This document shows, one piece after another, positions 51,609-60,751 of a stretch of DNA of 64,000 nucleotides. The notes beneath the pieces are model-generated. The model saw only the letters and a list, made by a program, of their open reading frames with translations, ran no database searches and was not told the DNA's origin. Within the stretch, counting starts at the first letter, position 1. Each line of letters starts with the position of its first letter. A program made the translations under genes and the position numbers. The stretch comes from Candidatus Microthrix subdominans (lineage in GTDB: Bacteria; Actinomycetota; Acidimicrobiia; Acidimicrobiales; Microtrichaceae). The stretch covers positions 620,001 to 684,000 of the forward strand of contig JADJZA010000007.1 of NCBI GenBank assembly GCA_016719385.1, given 5' to 3'.

Positions 51609-52432
51609 AGCGGCGGCGACGCTACCTGGGTGAGCATCAGGTGGCCCATGACGACCGCCCGGCCGGTCAGAACGACGCGATCGGCGGTGACGATCGCCCG
51701 CAGGTCGCCACCCCGTTGTGACGCCTGGTGGCAGGCCAACGTGTCCCGGCCAAGCCGGTGCGCCCAGTAGGGCGCCAGCAGTGCATGGGCCGAGCCGGTC
51801 ACGGCGTCCTCGGCGATGCCCAGGCTGGGAGCGAACACGCGGCTGACGACATCGAGGTTGCCGTCCCCTGGGGCGGTGAGCACCAGCGGACGGTCCTCGG
51901 AGCGCGCCAGCGCCGACGGGTCGAAGCGGGCGGAGCGGACCGCAGCCGCATCGTCGAGCACAGCGATCAGGAAGCCCGTGGCGCCGGCCCCGGGTCCGGC
52001 GAGGATCTCGCTCGGGTGCTCGGCCAGGCCGAGGGACGCCCATTCCAGCGAGGTCGTCGTCGGTTCGGGTTGATGCGCCGGAAGGTCGAGGTCGATCTCG
52101 CCCGATGCGATGCGTCGGCACACCAGCGGCCCGGAACGGGTGAGAAACGTGGCCTCCTCGTTGCGATGGAGGTGGCCGTCGGCCCACAGCGTTGCCGCCG
52201 CCGCCAGCGTGGCGTGCCCACACAGGTCCACCTCGACCTCGGGGGTGAACCAGCGCAGGCGGTGGGCGTCATCCTCGGGCCAGCAAAAGGCGGTCTCCGA
52301 CAGTTGTAGCTCGCCGGCGACCGCCTGCATCCAGGCATTCGGCGGCTCCTGGTCGAGCACGGCGACCGCCGCCTGGTTGCCTGCGAACGGCAAGGCGGTG
52401 AATGCGTCGATAAGCGTGAGGGTGGTCGGCAT
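51605..52432 (-). CDS. PhzF-family protein (phenazine biosynthesis/epimerase-like)
   Basis: 275-aa protein of the diaminopimelate-epimerase fold. It shows the PhzF N-terminus (LIDAFTALPFAGNQAAV), the catalytic Glu in LSETAF, CGHATLAAA, and VFAPSLGIAEDAVTGSAHALLAPYW. Most family members are isomerases of unknown substrate, so phenazine production is not implied. Convergent with the osmoprotectant operon with a four-base overlap. Confidence 0.88.
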   Translation of the reverse strand: MPTTLTLIDAFTALPFAGNQAAVAVLDQEPPNAWMQAVAGELQLSETAFCWPEDDAHRLRWFTPEVEVDLCGHATLAAAATLWADGHLHRNEEATFLTRSGPLVCRRIASGEIDLDLPAHQPEPTTTSLEWASLGLAEHPSEILAGPGAGATGFLIAVLDDAAAVRSARFDPSALARSEDRPLVLTAPGDGNLDVVSRVFAPSLGIAEDAVTGSAHALLAPYWAHRLGRDTLACHQASQRGGDLRAIVTADRVVLTGRAVVMGHLMLTQVASPPL

Positions 52433-52526
52433 GACGACGATTCTGTAGGCCGGCGTCGGGTTATCGGTGGATGCGACGGCACAGGAGCGGTCACGGCACC
52501 CAGTACCGGTGCGGGGTGCGTGGTCG

Positions 52527-53606
52527 CTAGTCGCCGAAGGCGGTCGACTCCGGGGCCGTTGAGCGACCGGACGGTGGCGGCCACGGCGGTGGTCGTCCGT
52601 GGGGCCAGGGATCGGCCGCCCCTGCGGCGGGGGGCACGGGCGCGGCGTAGCCGCCGGGGGAGTGTGTGGGCGCGGCGTAGCCGCCGGGGAAGGTGTGCTG
52701 GTTGCGTTCCCAGGTGAGGTAGGCGTTGACGCCCAGCGCAATCGCCGAGCTACCACCGAGGAGGATGATCGACCCCACGATGGCGACACCCACCACTGCC
52801 TGCCCGCCGTCCTGGCCGACCAGGCGGGGCAGCAACCCGAAGCCGACCGCCACAGCGTTGTTCAGCGCATGGATGGCGACGCCCATCCACCAGCTTCGGA
52901 TGACCCGCACGTAGGCGAGCACCATGCCGACCAACACCTGGGGCAGGATGAACGCCGGAAGAAACCAGGTGAACTCCGCGAAGTTCCCCAGGTGGGCACC
53001 GGCGAACACCACGGTCAGGGTGACGATGACCCCAAAGCGCACCCGGGTGGATACGAGTGCCGGGCCGTCGCTGGGCTCGCGTGGCAGCAGACGGCGCAGG
53101 ATCAGGCCGAGCACGCAGATCACGCCCACCGTCAGAGCCACCTCGACCACCGCAGCGATCGCCTCGTCGTCTCCACCAACGATCGCCTGCCCGAGTGACA
53201 CACCGAACAGGCTGGGCACGAACATGACCGACAGAACACCGATCCCACCGGCGACGTGCCATGGGCGCAAGGACATCGGCAGCCGAAAGGCCACTTCTTC
53301 GATCAGGGGGGCGAGCACCACAGCCGTCAATATGAGGCTGAGCACCGGACCGGATTCAACCAGGTCGCCGATTGCGTTTTCGGGTGGGTCACTTCCGAAG
53401 GCGACCACTGCGATCGTGACGACGATCGACGACGCGTAGGCGACGGCGAGCGACACGCCCCACAGCGGCAGGAACCATCCGGTGCTCGGGGTGGCACGGG
53501 GACGAAACGAATCCCGGCCCGACCAGAACCGCAGGTAGTCGCCCAGGACACTGGCCGTTGACCGAGTTGAGGTCGGTTGTTGGTGACTCACCCGCTGGTC
53601 ATTCAC
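52527..53606 (-). CDS. CPBP-family intramembrane metalloprotease
   Basis: 359-aa protein with about eight helices. The Abi/CAAX-protease motifs are all present: EEVAFR with the Glu pair, FAGAHLGNF with His, and HALNNAV with His and Asn. These enzymes act in prenyl-protein processing, bacteriocin immunity or unknown roles. The C-terminal about 50 residues are Pro/Gly-rich with PGGYAAP twice, encoded by a near-perfect 22-bp DNA repeat (about 52645-52690). The start is uncertain: GTG 53606, preceded by a TTG. Confidence 0.82.
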   Translation of the reverse strand: MNDQRVSHQQPTSTRSTASVLGDYLRFWSGRDSFRPRATPSTGWFLPLWGVSLAVAYASSIVVTIAVVAFGSDPPENAIGDLVESGPVLSLILTAVVLAPLIEEVAFRLPMSLRPWHVAGGIGVLSVMFVPSLFGVSLGQAIVGGDDEAIAAVVEVALTVGVICVLGLILRRLLPREPSDGPALVSTRVRFGVIVTLTVVFAGAHLGNFAEFTWFLPAFILPQVLVGMVLAYVRVIRSWWMGVAIHALNNAVAVGFGLLPRLVGQDGGQAVVGVAIVGSIILLGGSSAIALGVNAYLTWERNQHTFPGGYAAPTHSPGGYAAPVPPAAGAADPWPHGRPPPWPPPSGRSTAPESTAFGD

Positions 53607-53618
53607 CAACCGGGCGCC

Positions 53619-54623
53619 TTAGAGACGTTCCTTGGGCTGATCCTTGAGCGTTTTCCCCGGGTCGGTGGTCGTGACCGGTTGCAGGATCGCTTCGACCTTG
53701 GCGACCAGGTCGTCGTCGAGGGTGATGTCGATCGCCTGCACGTTGCGGGTGACCTGCTCGGCCTTGGACGCGCCCACGATCGCCGAGGCGACGTTGGGGT
53801 TGCGCAGTACCCAGGCCAGGGCCAGGTCGGCGGTCGAGAGACCGGCCTCGTCGGCCAGCGCCGAGACCTTCGCCACGGCGGTGAGGACGTCGTCGCTCAT
53901 CCACCGGGAGATCATGTTCTTGCCACCGGCCTCGTCGGTGGCCCGGCTGCCCTCGGGCGGCGCCTCGCCCGGGCGGTACTTTCCGGTGAGCACCCCCTGG
54001 GCCAGCGGCGACCAGACGATCTGGCTGATGCCCAGCTCCTCGCATGTCGGGACGACCTCGGCCTCGATGACCCGCCACAACAGCGAGTACTGCGGCTGGC
54101 TGGACACCAGTGGCACCTTGAGCTCGTCGGCCAGCGCCGCGGCGGAGCGGATCTGGTCGGCGGTCCACTCCGACACGCCCAGGTACGCGACCTTGCCTTG
54201 GTGGACCAGGTCGGCGAACGCCGACATCGTCACCTCGAGCGGGGTGCGGTGGTCGTAGCGATGGGCCTGGTACAGGTCGATGTGGTCGGTGCCCAGGCGG
54301 CGCAGCGAGCCCTCGACCGATTCCATGATGTGCTTGCGGGACAGCCCTTGCTGGTTGACGCCCGGACCGGTGGGCCAGAACACCTTGGTGAACAGCTCGA
54401 TCGACTCGCGCTGCACGCCCCGCAGGGCCTCGCCCAGGACCGATTCGGCCTTGGTGCCCGCGTAGACGTCGGCGGTATCGAAGGTGGTGATGCCGGCGTC
54501 GAGGGCCGCATGGACCGCCTCGATGGCGACGTCGTCGTCGATCTGCGAGCCGTGGGTCAACCAGTTGCCGTAGCTGATCGCCGACACCCGCATGCCGGAA
54601 TTACCAAGAAATCGATGCTCCAT
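53619..54623 (-). CDS. Aldo/keto reductase (voltage-channel beta-subunit-like)
   Basis: 334-aa AKR with Asp and Tyr in FDTADVYAGTKAES, Lys in LFTKVFWPTG and His in LYQAHRYD. The insert and cofactor region WSPLAQGVLTGKYRPGE and AIVGASKAEQVTRNV resemble the AKR6 (Kv beta, YghZ) subgroup. Substrate unknown. It lies six bases after the stop of the ABC ATPase gene on the same strand, though TAGGGT eight bases before its ATG suggests its own promoter as well. Confidence 0.9.
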   Translation of the reverse strand: MEHRFLGNSGMRVSAISYGNWLTHGSQIDDDVAIEAVHAALDAGITTFDTADVYAGTKAESVLGEALRGVQRESIELFTKVFWPTGPGVNQQGLSRKHIMESVEGSLRRLGTDHIDLYQAHRYDHRTPLEVTMSAFADLVHQGKVAYLGVSEWTADQIRSAAALADELKVPLVSSQPQYSLLWRVIEAEVVPTCEELGISQIVWSPLAQGVLTGKYRPGEAPPEGSRATDEAGGKNMISRWMSDDVLTAVAKVSALADEAGLSTADLALAWVLRNPNVASAIVGASKAEQVTRNVQAIDITLDDDLVAKVEAILQPVTTTDPGKTLKDQPKERL

Positions 54624-54629
54624 GGCGGT

Positions 54630-55820
54630 TCACCCTACGGGGCCGGGCGGCTCCTCCGCAGGCGCCCATGCGACGGCAGGCCCGCCGGAGTAGGTCACGT
54701 CGACCACCTCGCCCGGTCGGGCCGGCGGGGCACCCCCCGTGCGGATGCTCAGCGTGAGCGCTTCACCATCGCTGGCGGCGACGGCACCGCCGATCGGCGT
54801 CACCCGAGTGAGCGTCGAGTGTCCGAGGAACTCCGCTTCGGTGACCCGCCAGCCGGTACCCGGGTCGGTTCCGTCAAGGGCGCCGTCGTCGGTCCCGCCG
54901 CTGCCGCCGGCACGGCCGTCGATCGTCGATCGGATCGTCAGCGCCTCCGGACGTACGAGCACGCTCACCGGACCCGGGCCGACGATGCCGCGGATCGGCA
55001 GGGGGCCGAGAGGCGACACCGCCACCGACGGCCTGCCCGCCTCGATCGTTCCCGGGACGAAATTGGCGTCGCCCAGAAAGCCGGCGACCCAGCGATCGCT
55101 CGGCGTGGCGTACACCTCTTCGGGCGTCCCGACCTGGGCGATCCTTCCCTCGTTGACGATCGCCACCCGGTCGCCCAAGGTGAAGGCCTCGTCGCGGTCG
55201 TGGGTGACGAAGATGGCGGTGACCCCGATCGAGCGCAACGTTCGTCGAACCTCGCTTCGCACGTCGGTCCGCAGCCCGGCGTCCAGGTTGGAGAACGGCT
55301 CGTCGAGCAAGAGCACCCGGGGACTGGGCGCCATCGCCCGGGCCAGGGCGACCCGCTGCTGCTGACCGCCCGAGAGGGTGTCGGGGCGCCGGTCACCAAA
55401 GCCGACCATGCCCACGCGGGCCAGCGCCGTGTCGATGCGGGGTGAGGCCCGGCGTTCGGGCCGGGGCAGTCCGAAGCCGACGTTGGCGGCCACAGACAGG
55501 TGAGGGAACAGGGCCCAGTCCTGAAACACCAGGCCCACGCCGCGGCGTTCGGCCGGGACGAACGTCGAGCCGCCGGCCACCCGCCGATCGCCCAGGTCGA
55601 TCGTGCCCCCGTCGGGACGGTCGAGGCCGGCGATCAGGCGTAGCAGGGTGGTCTTGCCCGACCCGGAGGGGCCGAGCAGCGCCATCAGCTCGCCCGGTGC
55701 CACGCTCAGGCTCAGCCGGGACAGCACCTGGGCTTCGCCGAATCGGCGCACGACCCCGGTGATGGTGACCCCGGTCGCGGTCGCAGTCGCAGTCGAAGCC
55801 CGGGAGCCGGGCGCGCTCAT
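54630..55820 (-). CDS. ABC transporter ATP-binding protein with TOBE-like tail, orphan
   Basis: 396-aa ATPase of the iron/polyamine/sulfate (FbpC/PotA) class: Walker A GPSGSGKTT near residue 51, signature LSGGQQQR, Walker B LLLDEPFSNLD, switch His VTHDRDEA. Residues about 250-396 form an OB/TOBE-type regulatory domain with a low-complexity Gly/Asp insert. No permease or binding protein gene is nearby, so its membrane partners must be elsewhere. Several hypotheses (iron, spermidine, molybdate) are equally open. Confidence 0.88.
   Translation of the reverse strand: MSAPGSRASTATATATGVTITGVVRRFGEAQVLSRLSLSVAPGELMALLGPSGSGKTTLLRLIAGLDRPDGGTIDLGDRRVAGGSTFVPAERRGVGLVFQDWALFPHLSVAANVGFGLPRPERRASPRIDTALARVGMVGFGDRRPDTLSGGQQQRVALARAMAPSPRVLLLDEPFSNLDAGLRTDVRSEVRRTLRSIGVTAIFVTHDRDEAFTLGDRVAIVNEGRIAQVGTPEEVYATPSDRWVAGFLGDANFVPGTIEAGRPSVAVSPLGPLPIRGIVGPGPVSVLVRPEALTIRSTIDGRAGGSGGTDDGALDGTDPGTGWRVTEAEFLGHSTLTRVTPIGGAVAASDGEALTLSIRTGGAPPARPGEVVDVTYSGGPAVAWAPAEEPPGPVG
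54632..54637 (-). promoter_or_regulatory. Leaderless -10 element of the second aldo/keto reductase
   Basis: TAGGGT on the minus strand, eight bases before the ATG at 54623; it lies within the last codons of the upstream ABC gene. Confidence 0.4.
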
Positions 55821-55845
55821 GGCCTGCCGCCCGGCGGCTTGGCGA

Positions 55846-56946
55846 TCATCCGGGGGTGGAGGTAATCGTGCCGGTCAGCAGCAGCACGGCACCCACCCCG
55901 GCGATCGCCAGCCGGTACCAGCCGAAGATCGCCAGCGATCGCCGCTCCAGCCAACGCACCATCCAGGTGATCGCCACCGCAGCGGTGATGAACGCGACGA
56001 CCAGCCCGATGACGATCTCGGCGCCGCCGTAGGAGTCGACGAGCAGCGACCCGTTCTTCAGGGCCTCGTAGGCGGTCGCTGCACCCAGGGTGCCGAGGCC
56101 GAGCAGAAAGCTGAACTCGACGGCGGCCGACACGCTGAGGCCAACGAGCACGGCGGCCACGATCGTCACCAACGAACGGCTGGTGCCCGGCCACATCGCC
56201 ACAACCTGGGCCAGGCCGATGATCAAGGCCTGGCGGGGGGTGATCGCCTCGAGCGCCGTGCCGATGACGTTGGCTCGGCCGGCCGACTGGGTACCGCCGG
56301 CCGCCCCGTCGACCGCAGCATCTGCCGCGTCGGAGGGCCGGCGGTGCTGCAGGCGGTCGGCCAGCACCAGGATGGCGACGCCACCCACCGCCCAGGCGAC
56401 GACGATCGGCCAACCGGCGAACAGCTTGGACTTGATCGCATCCTCGGCCAGTACACCGATGATCGCAGCCGGAAGGAAGGCGACGACCAGCGCGATCCCA
56501 ACCGTCCGGCCCTCTGCCGAGCGGCCGATGACGCCCTGGAATACCGAGAGGATTCGGCGGCGGTACAAGATGAGCACGGCGAGGATGGCCCCCGCCTGGA
56601 TCACGATGGCGAAGCTGTCCGCCGGAGCCTTGGTCGCCTGGGTGTCGCCAACACCCAATAGTTGCTGGGAGACGTAGAGGTGGCCGGTCGAGGAGACCGG
56701 GAGATACTCGGTCACGCCTTCGACCACGCCGAGGATCGCCGCCTTGCCAACCGTCATCTGTTCCCCGGCTGCGGTTGCGTCGGTGGTGGTATCGGCGGTG
56801 GTGTCGCTCGCCCCCGAAGGCTTGGGCGCAACCAGAAGTACCACCATGATCAGGACGGCCGCAGCGGCGGCCCGAAGCGCAGCGCGAGCGACCGACCCGG
56901 AGGGGGTGGACGGCGGCCGGTGATGGAGGGTCTGGGGGGAGATCAT
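55846..56946 (-). CDS. uppP: Undecaprenyl-diphosphatase UppP
   Basis: 366-aa multi-helix membrane phosphatase that recycles undecaprenyl diphosphate for cell-wall synthesis and confers bacitracin resistance. The two active-site motifs EGVTEYLPVSSTGHL and WPGTSRSLVT are intact. Compared with the usual about 270 residues it has an additional N-terminal hydrophobic segment plus an Asp/Thr-rich stretch (first about 75 residues), and a loop insert near 200-225. The extension resembles an uncleaved signal anchor. TAGCGT nine bases from the ATG may be a leaderless -10. Confidence 0.92.
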   Translation of the reverse strand: MISPQTLHHRPPSTPSGSVARAALRAAAAAVLIMVVLLVAPKPSGASDTTADTTTDATAAGEQMTVGKAAILGVVEGVTEYLPVSSTGHLYVSQQLLGVGDTQATKAPADSFAIVIQAGAILAVLILYRRRILSVFQGVIGRSAEGRTVGIALVVAFLPAAIIGVLAEDAIKSKLFAGWPIVVAWAVGGVAILVLADRLQHRRPSDAADAAVDGAAGGTQSAGRANVIGTALEAITPRQALIIGLAQVVAMWPGTSRSLVTIVAAVLVGLSVSAAVEFSFLLGLGTLGAATAYEALKNGSLLVDSYGGAEIVIGLVVAFITAAVAITWMVRWLERRSLAIFGWYRLAIAGVGAVLLLTGTITSTPG

Positions 56947-57011
56947 CGGGTGCCTACGCTACCGGTGGGCGGGCATCGTCGAGGCGTGCCGGGTTCTTGG
57001 CGATCGCTGAG

Positions 57012-57017
57012 TAGGGT
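57012..57017 (+). promoter_or_regulatory. Leaderless -10 element of the beta-propeller gene
   Basis: TAGGGT, six bases before the ATG at 57024. Confidence 0.6.
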
Positions 57018-57023
57018 CGTGTG

Positions 57024-58241
57024 ATGGCGCAGCCGGCCACTGGCCCAGCAGTCTTTGGCGGGATCCTGATCGCCACGATCATCGGCGTGATCGGTTTTGG
57101 CGTGTTGTCCGACCCCGGCCCCGAGCGGCGTGTCAGCACGGAGCGGTCGGCGGAGGCGGCGACCGGCCGTGCCGAGGCGTCGGCGGACTCCTCGACATCG
57201 ACCTCGGCTCCGCCGGTGACAGCGCCCGACGATGGCAAGACCGCTGCCCAACGCACGCTCAGCCTGGTCGACACGATCACCGACCCTGCCCTTCGACCCA
57301 AGTCGGTGGTCGCCTCCGGCAGCGGCCTGTTCTTCGCCCAGAACATGATGTACGCCCACAACGTGGCCGTGTACAACCGCGACCTCGAACAGGTGAAGGT
57401 GATCGACGACGAGGTGGTGCCGGCCTTCTTCGACCTGCCCGGCAACTCCGCACTCAAGGGCGGACCGGTCGAGGCGGTGTTCACCTCCGATGGGTCGGCC
57501 GCCTACGTGTCGCAGTACAAGCTGTACGGACCGGGCCAGGACAACCCTGGCACCGACGTGTGCACGCCGTCGGGCTTCGACGACAGCTTCGTCTACCGGA
57601 TCCCCACCGACACCCTTGAGATCGATCAGGTGATCCCGGTGGGACCGGTGCCGAAGTTCGTCGCGATCACCCACGACGATTCGACCCTGTTGGTGTCCAA
57701 CTGGTGTGGTTACGACCTGTCGATCGTCGACACAGCGACCGGCAAGGAGACCCGACGGGTGGACATCGGTCGCTACCCGAGGGGCATCGCCGTCGCACCC
57801 GACGACTCGGTGGCTTACGTCACCGCCATGGGCACCTCCGACATCGCCATCGTCGATCTGTCGACCTTCGAGGTCGAGTGGATCAAGGACGTGGGCCAGG
57901 CGCCTCGCAGCGTGGCCCTGTCGCCGGACGGCAAACAGCTGTTCGTCACGCTCAATGAGGAGGCCGAGGTGAAGCGCATCGACACGGCCACCCGCAAAGT
58001 CACCGGCGAGGTGGTCACCGGCAACCAGCCCCGGTCGATGGTGCTCTCCGACGACGGCACGGCGCTGTACGTGGTGAACTACGCCGACGACACGTTGTCG
58101 AAGGTGCGGACGTCGGACATGGTCGAGCTGCAGGAGCTGCCCACCAGGCACCACCCGATCGGCGTCACCTACGACAAGGCCACCCGCCGGGTGTGGGTGG
58201 CCTGCTACGTCGGAGCGCTGATGGTGTTCCAGGACGCCTGA
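57024..58241 (+). CDS. YVTN-type beta-propeller membrane-anchored protein
   Basis: 405-aa protein. A single N-terminal hydrophobic segment (about residues 8-28) anchors a Ser/Thr/Ala-rich stalk (30-70), then about 330 residues of YVTN-like propeller blades: units such as GRYPRGIAVAPDDSVAYVTAMGTSDIAIVDL and GQAPRSVALSPDGKQLFVTLNEEAEV repeat about every 42 residues. Such domains sit outside the cell and bind partners or cofactors. ATG 57024 follows TAGGGT by six bases. It is 28 bp upstream of the molybdenum enzyme gene and may be co-transcribed with it. Confidence 0.83.
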   Translation: MAQPATGPAVFGGILIATIIGVIGFGVLSDPGPERRVSTERSAEAATGRAEASADSSTSTSAPPVTAPDDGKTAAQRTLSLVDTITDPALRPKSVVASGSGLFFAQNMMYAHNVAVYNRDLEQVKVIDDEVVPAFFDLPGNSALKGGPVEAVFTSDGSAAYVSQYKLYGPGQDNPGTDVCTPSGFDDSFVYRIPTDTLEIDQVIPVGPVPKFVAITHDDSTLLVSNWCGYDLSIVDTATGKETRRVDIGRYPRGIAVAPDDSVAYVTAMGTSDIAIVDLSTFEVEWIKDVGQAPRSVALSPDGKQLFVTLNEEAEVKRIDTATRKVTGEVVTGNQPRSMVLSDDGTALYVVNYADDTLSKVRTSDMVELQELPTRHHPIGVTYDKATRRVWVACYVGALMVFQDA

Positions 58242-58269
58242 GAGGCGGACGTCCGGGGAGGGGGTCAGA

Positions 58270-60735
58270 ATGGAACAGACCGGCAGCATTCCACCGGCGG
58301 GTGGCAGCATCCTCGGCACGCGGGTGAACCGCGTTGAGGACGACTCGCTGCTGCGGGGCGAGGGCACTTTTGTGGAGAACCTCGAGCTGACTGGCGCCGC
58401 CCACGTCGTATTTGTGCGCTCGGGCGTCGCCCACGGCGAGCTGGTCGACGTCGATCCGTCCGAGGCGCTCGATGCTCCAGGGGTGGTCGCCGTGATCACC
58501 GCCGACGACCTCGACCTTGCGCCGCTCGCACCGGCGCTGGGCATGGCGCCGCCGGGGATGGCCCGGCCGCTGCTCGCCACCGACCGGGTGCGCTTCGTCG
58601 GCGAGCCGATTGCAGCGGTGGTGGCCGAGACCCGTGCCCAGGCGGTCGACGCCGCCGAGCGGGTGATCGTCGAGGTCGACCCGCTGGCGGCGGTGGTCGA
58701 TGCCGAGCGTGCCGCAACCGATGAGCTGGTGCTGTACCCCGAGGTGGGCACCAACACCGCCGTGACGATTGCCGCGCCCGACAGCGCCGATCTCGGCGAC
58801 CGTGACCCGTTCGATGGCTGTGAGGTCGTCGTGTCCCAGCGCATCGTCAACCAGCGCCTGGCGCCGGTGCCGCTCGAGGTGCGGGTGGCGGCATCGCGCT
58901 GGCGGGACGGTCGTCTCACCCACTGGTCGACCACCCAGAACCCACACGGTGTGCGGGACGGTCTGGCCGTCATGTTCGGGCTCGACCAGGCGCAGGTGCG
59001 GGTGATCTGCCCCGACGTCGGCGGCGGGTTCGGCCCCAAGAACGGGCTGTACCCCGAGGAGCGACTCACCGCCGAGCTGGCCCGGCGCCTCGACCGCCCC
59101 GTGCGGTGGGTGGAGACCCGGTCCGAGTCGATGCTCGGGCTGGGCCATGGGCGGGCGCAGGTGCAGCACGCCACGATCGGCGGGCGTCGCGACGGCACGG
59201 TGCTGGCCTATCGCCTCGACGTGATCCAGGACAGCGGGGCCTACCCGTCGGTCGGGGCCGTGCTGCCGTTCATGACCAGGCTGATGGGGCCGGGCACCTA
59301 CGACATCGCGTCGGTGTCGGTGTCGGCAAGTTCGGTGGTGACCAACACCGTGCCCGTCGAGGCCTACCGGGGCGCCGGACGGCCGGAGGCGACCGCCGCG
59401 ATTGAGCGCATGATGGATTGTTTCGCCGCCGAACTGGGCATGGATGCCGTCGAGGTGCGCCGTAGGAACCTGATCGCCGGTCCTTTTCCCTTCACCACAC
59501 CGACCGGTGCCACCTACGACTCGGGCGAGTACGCAGGAGCCCTCGACAAGGCGCTGACCGCCGCCGGGTACTCCGAGCTTCGCTCCGAACAACGGCGGCG
59601 TCGCGCTGCGGGTGAGGCCCCGTTGCTCGGCATCGGCGTGTCGACCTACGTCGAGGTCACCAACGGCCTCCGCAGCGGCGAGCACGGTTCGATCGAGGTG
59701 CACCCGGACGGCAGCGCGCTGGTACGCACCGGGTCGTCGGCACACGGCCAGGGGCATCACACCGCCTTCGCCATGATCGCGTCGGCCCAGACCGGCATCC
59801 CGATCGAAGCGATCACCGTGCGCCACGGCGACACAGACGACGTGGTGCGCGGCGGTGGTACGGGCGGCTCGAAGTCGCTACAGGTCGGTGGCACGGCGGT
59901 GCTGTCCGCCGCTGACGTGCTCGTCGACCGAGCGAGGGAGGTCGCCGCCGACGTTTTGGAAGCCGCCCCGAGCGACATCGTGCTCGACCTCGACCGGGCC
60001 GTCTTTCATGTGGCCGGCACCCCGTCGAGGAGCGTCGGGTGGGCGGAGCTTGCGACCCATGTGGCGGAGCTTGCGACCCATGTGGCGGAGCTGGCGACCC
60101 ATGTGGCGGAGCTTGCGACCCATGTGGTGGAGCGTGGGACCCATGTTCCTGAGCTTGCGACCCATGTTGCCGAGCGCTCGACCCAGGCGGCGGTGGCCGA
60201 CGAGCCCGCAACCGGCGTGCTGTCGGTGCTGCAGGGCGAGGCCGACCTGCCCTCCGCCGCCGCCACCTTTCCCTTCGGCGCCCACGTCGCAGTGGTCGAG
60301 ATCGACCCGGAGACCGGGAAGGTCGACTACCTGCGCCACGTTGCCTGCGACGACGCCGGCCGCATCCTCAACCCCACCCTGGTCGACGGACAGGTTCACG
60401 GCGGCATTGCCCAGGGAGCGGCACAGGTGCTGTTCGAACAGATGGTGTACGACGAGGCCGGCAATCCGCTGACGGTCACCCTGGGCGATTATCTGATGCC
60501 GTCGGCGGCCGAGCTGCCCAGCTTCGAACGGGTCGAGTCCCAGACCGAAACGCCGATCAACCCACTCGGTGCCAAGGGCATCGGTGAGTCCGGCACGATC
60601 GGTGCCACCCCGGCGCTTCAGAGCGCCGTGGTCGATGCGCTCGCCTACCTGGGCGTGCGCCACCTCGACCTGCCGATCACCCCCGAGAGGATCTGGCGCG
60701 CGCTCGAAGCTGCGGCGCTGGGACCAGCTGGCTGA
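58270..60735 (+). CDS. CoxL-like (form II) molybdenum hydroxylase large subunit
   Basis: 821-aa xanthine dehydrogenase-family catalytic subunit. It has the small hammerhead domain (about 25-130), GGGFGPKNG near 257, AYRGAGRPEA near 365 (form II; carbon monoxide dehydrogenases of form I have AYRCSFR), and the catalytic Glu in GAKGIGESGTIGATP near 773. A 49-residue tandem repeat interrupts it at 592-640. No FAD or iron-sulphur subunit genes follow, so partner chains must be encoded elsewhere. Probable oxidation of an aldehyde or aromatic heterocycle. GGGAGGGGG precedes the ATG. Confidence 0.88.
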   Translation: MEQTGSIPPAGGSILGTRVNRVEDDSLLRGEGTFVENLELTGAAHVVFVRSGVAHGELVDVDPSEALDAPGVVAVITADDLDLAPLAPALGMAPPGMARPLLATDRVRFVGEPIAAVVAETRAQAVDAAERVIVEVDPLAAVVDAERAATDELVLYPEVGTNTAVTIAAPDSADLGDRDPFDGCEVVVSQRIVNQRLAPVPLEVRVAASRWRDGRLTHWSTTQNPHGVRDGLAVMFGLDQAQVRVICPDVGGGFGPKNGLYPEERLTAELARRLDRPVRWVETRSESMLGLGHGRAQVQHATIGGRRDGTVLAYRLDVIQDSGAYPSVGAVLPFMTRLMGPGTYDIASVSVSASSVVTNTVPVEAYRGAGRPEATAAIERMMDCFAAELGMDAVEVRRRNLIAGPFPFTTPTGATYDSGEYAGALDKALTAAGYSELRSEQRRRRAAGEAPLLGIGVSTYVEVTNGLRSGEHGSIEVHPDGSALVRTGSSAHGQGHHTAFAMIASAQTGIPIEAITVRHGDTDDVVRGGGTGGSKSLQVGGTAVLSAADVLVDRAREVAADVLEAAPSDIVLDLDRAVFHVAGTPSRSVGWAELATHVAELATHVAELATHVAELATHVVERGTHVPELATHVAERSTQAAVADEPATGVLSVLQGEADLPSAAATFPFGAHVAVVEIDPETGKVDYLRHVACDDAGRILNPTLVDGQVHGGIAQGAAQVLFEQMVYDEAGNPLTVTLGDYLMPSAAELPSFERVESQTETPINPLGAKGIGESGTIGATPALQSAVVDALAYLGVRHLDLPITPERIWRALEAAALGPAG
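60043..60189 (+). repeat. In-frame 21-bp minisatellite, seven copies, inside the molybdenum subunit
   Basis: Units of GCGGAGCTTGCGACCCATGT+G: copies 1, 2 and 4 are identical, copy 3 differs at one base, copies 5 to 7 are more diverged. Each encodes a seven-residue unit like AELATHV. The repeat preserves the frame and has probably grown from a native WAELATHV-type segment by slippage. Confidence 0.9.
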
Positions 60736-60751
60736 GCGACGCTGGGCGCCC

